This document shows, piece by piece, positions 61,707 to 64,000 of a stretch of 64,000 nt of DNA (position 1 is the stretch's first letter; every line of letters starts with the position of its first letter). The notes beneath the pieces are model-generated. The model was not told the DNA's origin. It did no database searches and saw only the letters and a program-made list of their open reading frames with translations. Source of the DNA: Enoplosus armatus (Eukaryota > Chordata > Actinopteri > Centrarchiformes > Enoplosidae); contig NC_092181.1 in NCBI RefSeq assembly GCF_043641665.1, positions 8,307,057 through 8,371,056 on the forward strand, given 5' to 3'. The position numbers were made by a program, and so were the translations under genes.

Positions 61707-63215
61707 CTAGTACATATAATCCAGCATGGTGTGTGTATGCTGATAACTCGGAGTCCTCCATGGTATCTTGGCTACATGGTTCTTGAAGTCCAACTTCCAC
61801 CAGTTCCTCAGCCAGCTGAAACATTTGGCTGCCAAGCAGAGCACCCCGACACCGAGGAGAATCTTGCCGAGGCCGAAGCCACCACCTCCACTCCTTTTCT
61901 TGGCCTCATCACCAAAACCTAGAGACAGAAATTCACAAAGAGTCAAGCAATGTTGAAATATGAACATATCCCACACATTCCCCACTCATCTCTCATGGTT
62001 ACTAGTCTACTAGTCTGCGGCCTCCGATATATATTCATCTCATTCATGCCTCCTATGGAATTTTGTTTGTGGTGCTCACAGCATTGAAAAATGACATTTA
62101 AAACATAAAACACCGACCTTTCTTTCCTGACATAATGTCCCTGTTACTGAATAATCCACAGAAAATGATGTCAGCAGTTTTTATAGGGACTATTTCTTCA
62201 GAATAAAGTAGTTCCTGTGACAGCGTGTTCAGTGGATTATCCATTACATTACATTACATTACATTTATAAGTGCATTTCAACCAGGTGCTTATCACAGTG
62301 AACGGGGCATTTTTTACTAGTAGGAGTTATTTAAATGTATTTTTTCAGCGCTGTAAGCACCACAAATAACATTGCTTTAATAGCCATTGTACTGAGGTGC
62401 AGATCATCTCAAAGACAGATGTATGAAAACCTGGGCAAATAAAACAAAACCTTCCATGTTATTGAGTGAACAATGTGAATAATCCCACTGTAGAGACTGT
62501 GAGACACATACAGAAACAAAACGCTGACTGCACCTTTACCTTCATATGGCCTCTCCCACCCGCACGGCCAGTAACTTTGAATCCAGTCCCGCGGCCCCTT
62601 GTTAGCTTTCGGTCTCCTGTATTCACGCTGCCCTTCACTGTAGTTAGCCACAAGTCCGCTGCTGTGTGAGGTTACGTTGGCGATGTAGGGCACTTGCTGG
62701 TCATAGCTGAAGGGCTCTATGCTGACACCTAGTTGCTGGCTGAAGGCCTCTGAGAAGAATCGTAAGTCATAATTTTGCACTGTTCTTGCTGTGGAGCCAC
62801 TGTAGGTCTGCACTGTGCTGAACACTTGTTGGGCTGAAGGTTCTGGGTAGCGGATCTCCTCTATGTATCCATAGTAGCCAGTCTGGACGAGAAAGCTGGT
62901 GAGATCTAGCTGCGGGCTCTGCAGGGCTTGAATCAGTTCAGGGCTGATTTCACATGTCCTGTCAGGGCTGAACCTCCCGAAGGCAGCCCTGTCATGCTCG
63001 GTGACATACACTGCCTCCACCACCCTGCTCCTCACCTGGTAACTGATGATTATGCGGTCTATATTGTCATCACCGCGGATACCATCCGACCCATAATTTT
63101 CCCTCACATATGCCGGGAGGTTCGCAGAGGCTGGATAGGTTTCCGTGTTCAGGTTGCCAACCTCAAAGTACACAACCTGGGGAGAGAGTGAGCGAGAGAT
63201 AAAAAGGAAGAGAGG

Positions 63216-63264
<49 letters not shown>

Positions 63265-64000
63265 CCAGCTGTATTTGAATGAGATGGCCAGTGGAGAATG
63301 AAGGTAAGACTGTCAAGAATATGGATGGATGGATGATGTAATGACATTAGGGACTTGTGCTACATGGAAGAGCATTTAGGTTCTCAGGCCAAGCATGATT
63401 TGTTGGAGGGGGACAGCTCCGTCTGCAACATTTTTTTTTTTTTAAACTTTACTACTTTTAGGTTTTCAAAAAAAAACACTCAACAGAGTGACGGGTCTGT
63501 TGGCCAATAAACCATCTCGTGTTAGCTGACTGTGCAGGTCAGTCTCCACCCCGCTGTGTTGTGCATTTACCGACCTCATCTGCTTTTCTTTTCAAATGGG
63601 TCCAGACCCCCCTGCCCCCCACCCCTCCCACTAAAATCCGCCCATGGTTGCCGAGACAAAGCCGAGATAACCCTGATGACATCGTCTGGGTCATTTCCTC
63701 AGGCTTGACAAGGCTCTTCCAGAGAAGACATGATACACCTGTCTTCACAGGCTGCGTGCTACTCCTAGTGAGCGGCAAACCGTTCTGCGTGTGTGAAATT
63801 GTTGCAAGTGCAACGAGGGGTGAGTAACGGGAGAAAGACAAACATCACATGTCACAAACCTGTCTCTTAGTCTTGCGCCTCCTGGGCCTGTCCAGTACAG
63901 GCAGAAGCTCCTCAATATTCCCAAACAGGTGGAAGCCGTAGAAACCTTTCTCTGGTTGACAATCTGACACCAGCTGTGGCAACAGACTCTGGTCACTCCA
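61707..64000 (-). CDS. Unrecognised gene, C-terminal exons; 5' part outside window
   Basis: Three minus-strand exons join in frame: from beyond 64000 to 63860 (SLLPQLVSDCQPEKGFYGFH, ending RRRKTKRQ; donor GTTTGT), 63176-62540 (VVYFEVGNLNTETYPASANL; 637 nt) and 61918-61707 (GFGDEAKKRSGGGG, then a hydrophobic segment ILLGVGVLCLAAKCFSWL, ending LDYMY). The junctions are phase 0 and phase 1. The long exon is rich in Tyr, Glu and Ser, with a possible N-glycosylation site (NVTS). The C-terminal hydrophobic stretch could be a tail anchor. I do not recognise the family. The last exon is duplicated in the left arm (10838-11050). It converges on the right SLAM-like gene. Confidence 0.7.
63219..63260. 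repeat. (AG)n microsatellite
   Basis: About 21 perfect units in the intron just upstream (minus strand) of the long exon. Confidence 0.95.
63261..63859. other. Intron of the unrecognised minus-strand gene
   Basis: No feature beyond short homopolymers. Confidence 0.5.

Larger units (their letters stand above)
47894..62451. repeat. Right arm of the ~14 kb inverted segmental duplication
   Basis: Mirrors 9522-23518. It keeps empty sites for the L1-clade and first hAT-type insertions of the left arm and has about four segments absent on the left (about 49566-50121, 52567-53860, 55045-56265, 58975-59697). Noncoding stretches compared by eye differ at roughly 2% of positions. Confidence 0.95.

Overview
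The window is teleost nuclear DNA, probably from a percomorph-type fish. The evidence is genes with short exons and GT-AG introns, Tc1/mariner, hAT, L2-like and L1-clade elements, dense microsatellites, an intron-containing tRNA-Tyr, and a fish-type FISNA-NACHT receptor with B30.2. Homology calls come from reading translated exons; no database search was possible. I cannot name the species.

Layout. (1) 1-6.1 kb: a Tc1 element (left end outside the window) in an intron, then the last eight coding exons and 3'UTR of a Deltex E3 ligase (dtx4-like), followed by a tRNA-Tyr gene at 6.63 kb. (2) 7.1-24.3 kb: a block bounded by two inverted copies of a ~385 bp segment (7142-7524 and 23631-24017). The 5' exons of a RING-type gene lie inside the block on the minus strand (7574-8251), and its final exon lies outside on the plus strand (24024-24227), so the block looks inverted. 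(3) Inside it is the left arm (9522-23518) of a ~14 kb duplication. The right arm is 47894-62451 in opposite orientation. Each arm carries a SLAM/CD2-family receptor gene (signal peptide, Ig-V, Ig-C2, transmembrane segment, ITIM-like tail) and the last exon of another, unrecognised gene. (4) 25.0-39.4 kb, in the spacer: a 14-exon NLR gene reconstructed as FISNA-NACHT-LRR-B30.2-FIIND-CARD, 1530 codons open through every junction, with an ISRE-like site upstream. (5) 39.4-47.9 kb: an L2-like LINE, other decayed repeats and no confident gene. (6) 61.7-64.0 kb: the full version of the unrecognised gene on the minus strand, running off the right edge.

History inferred. Two SLAM-like units probably arose as a direct duplication. 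An inversion with breakpoints in the RING gene intron then flipped the left unit and broke that gene. Later an L1-clade element and two hAT-type elements entered the left arm. Empty sites for the L1 and the first hAT are visible in the right arm.

Function. The intact protein-coding content is mostly innate-immune: a candidate inflammasome-type sensor between two lymphocyte-receptor paralogues whose V domains differ more than the surrounding introns, mostly by amino-acid-changing substitutions.
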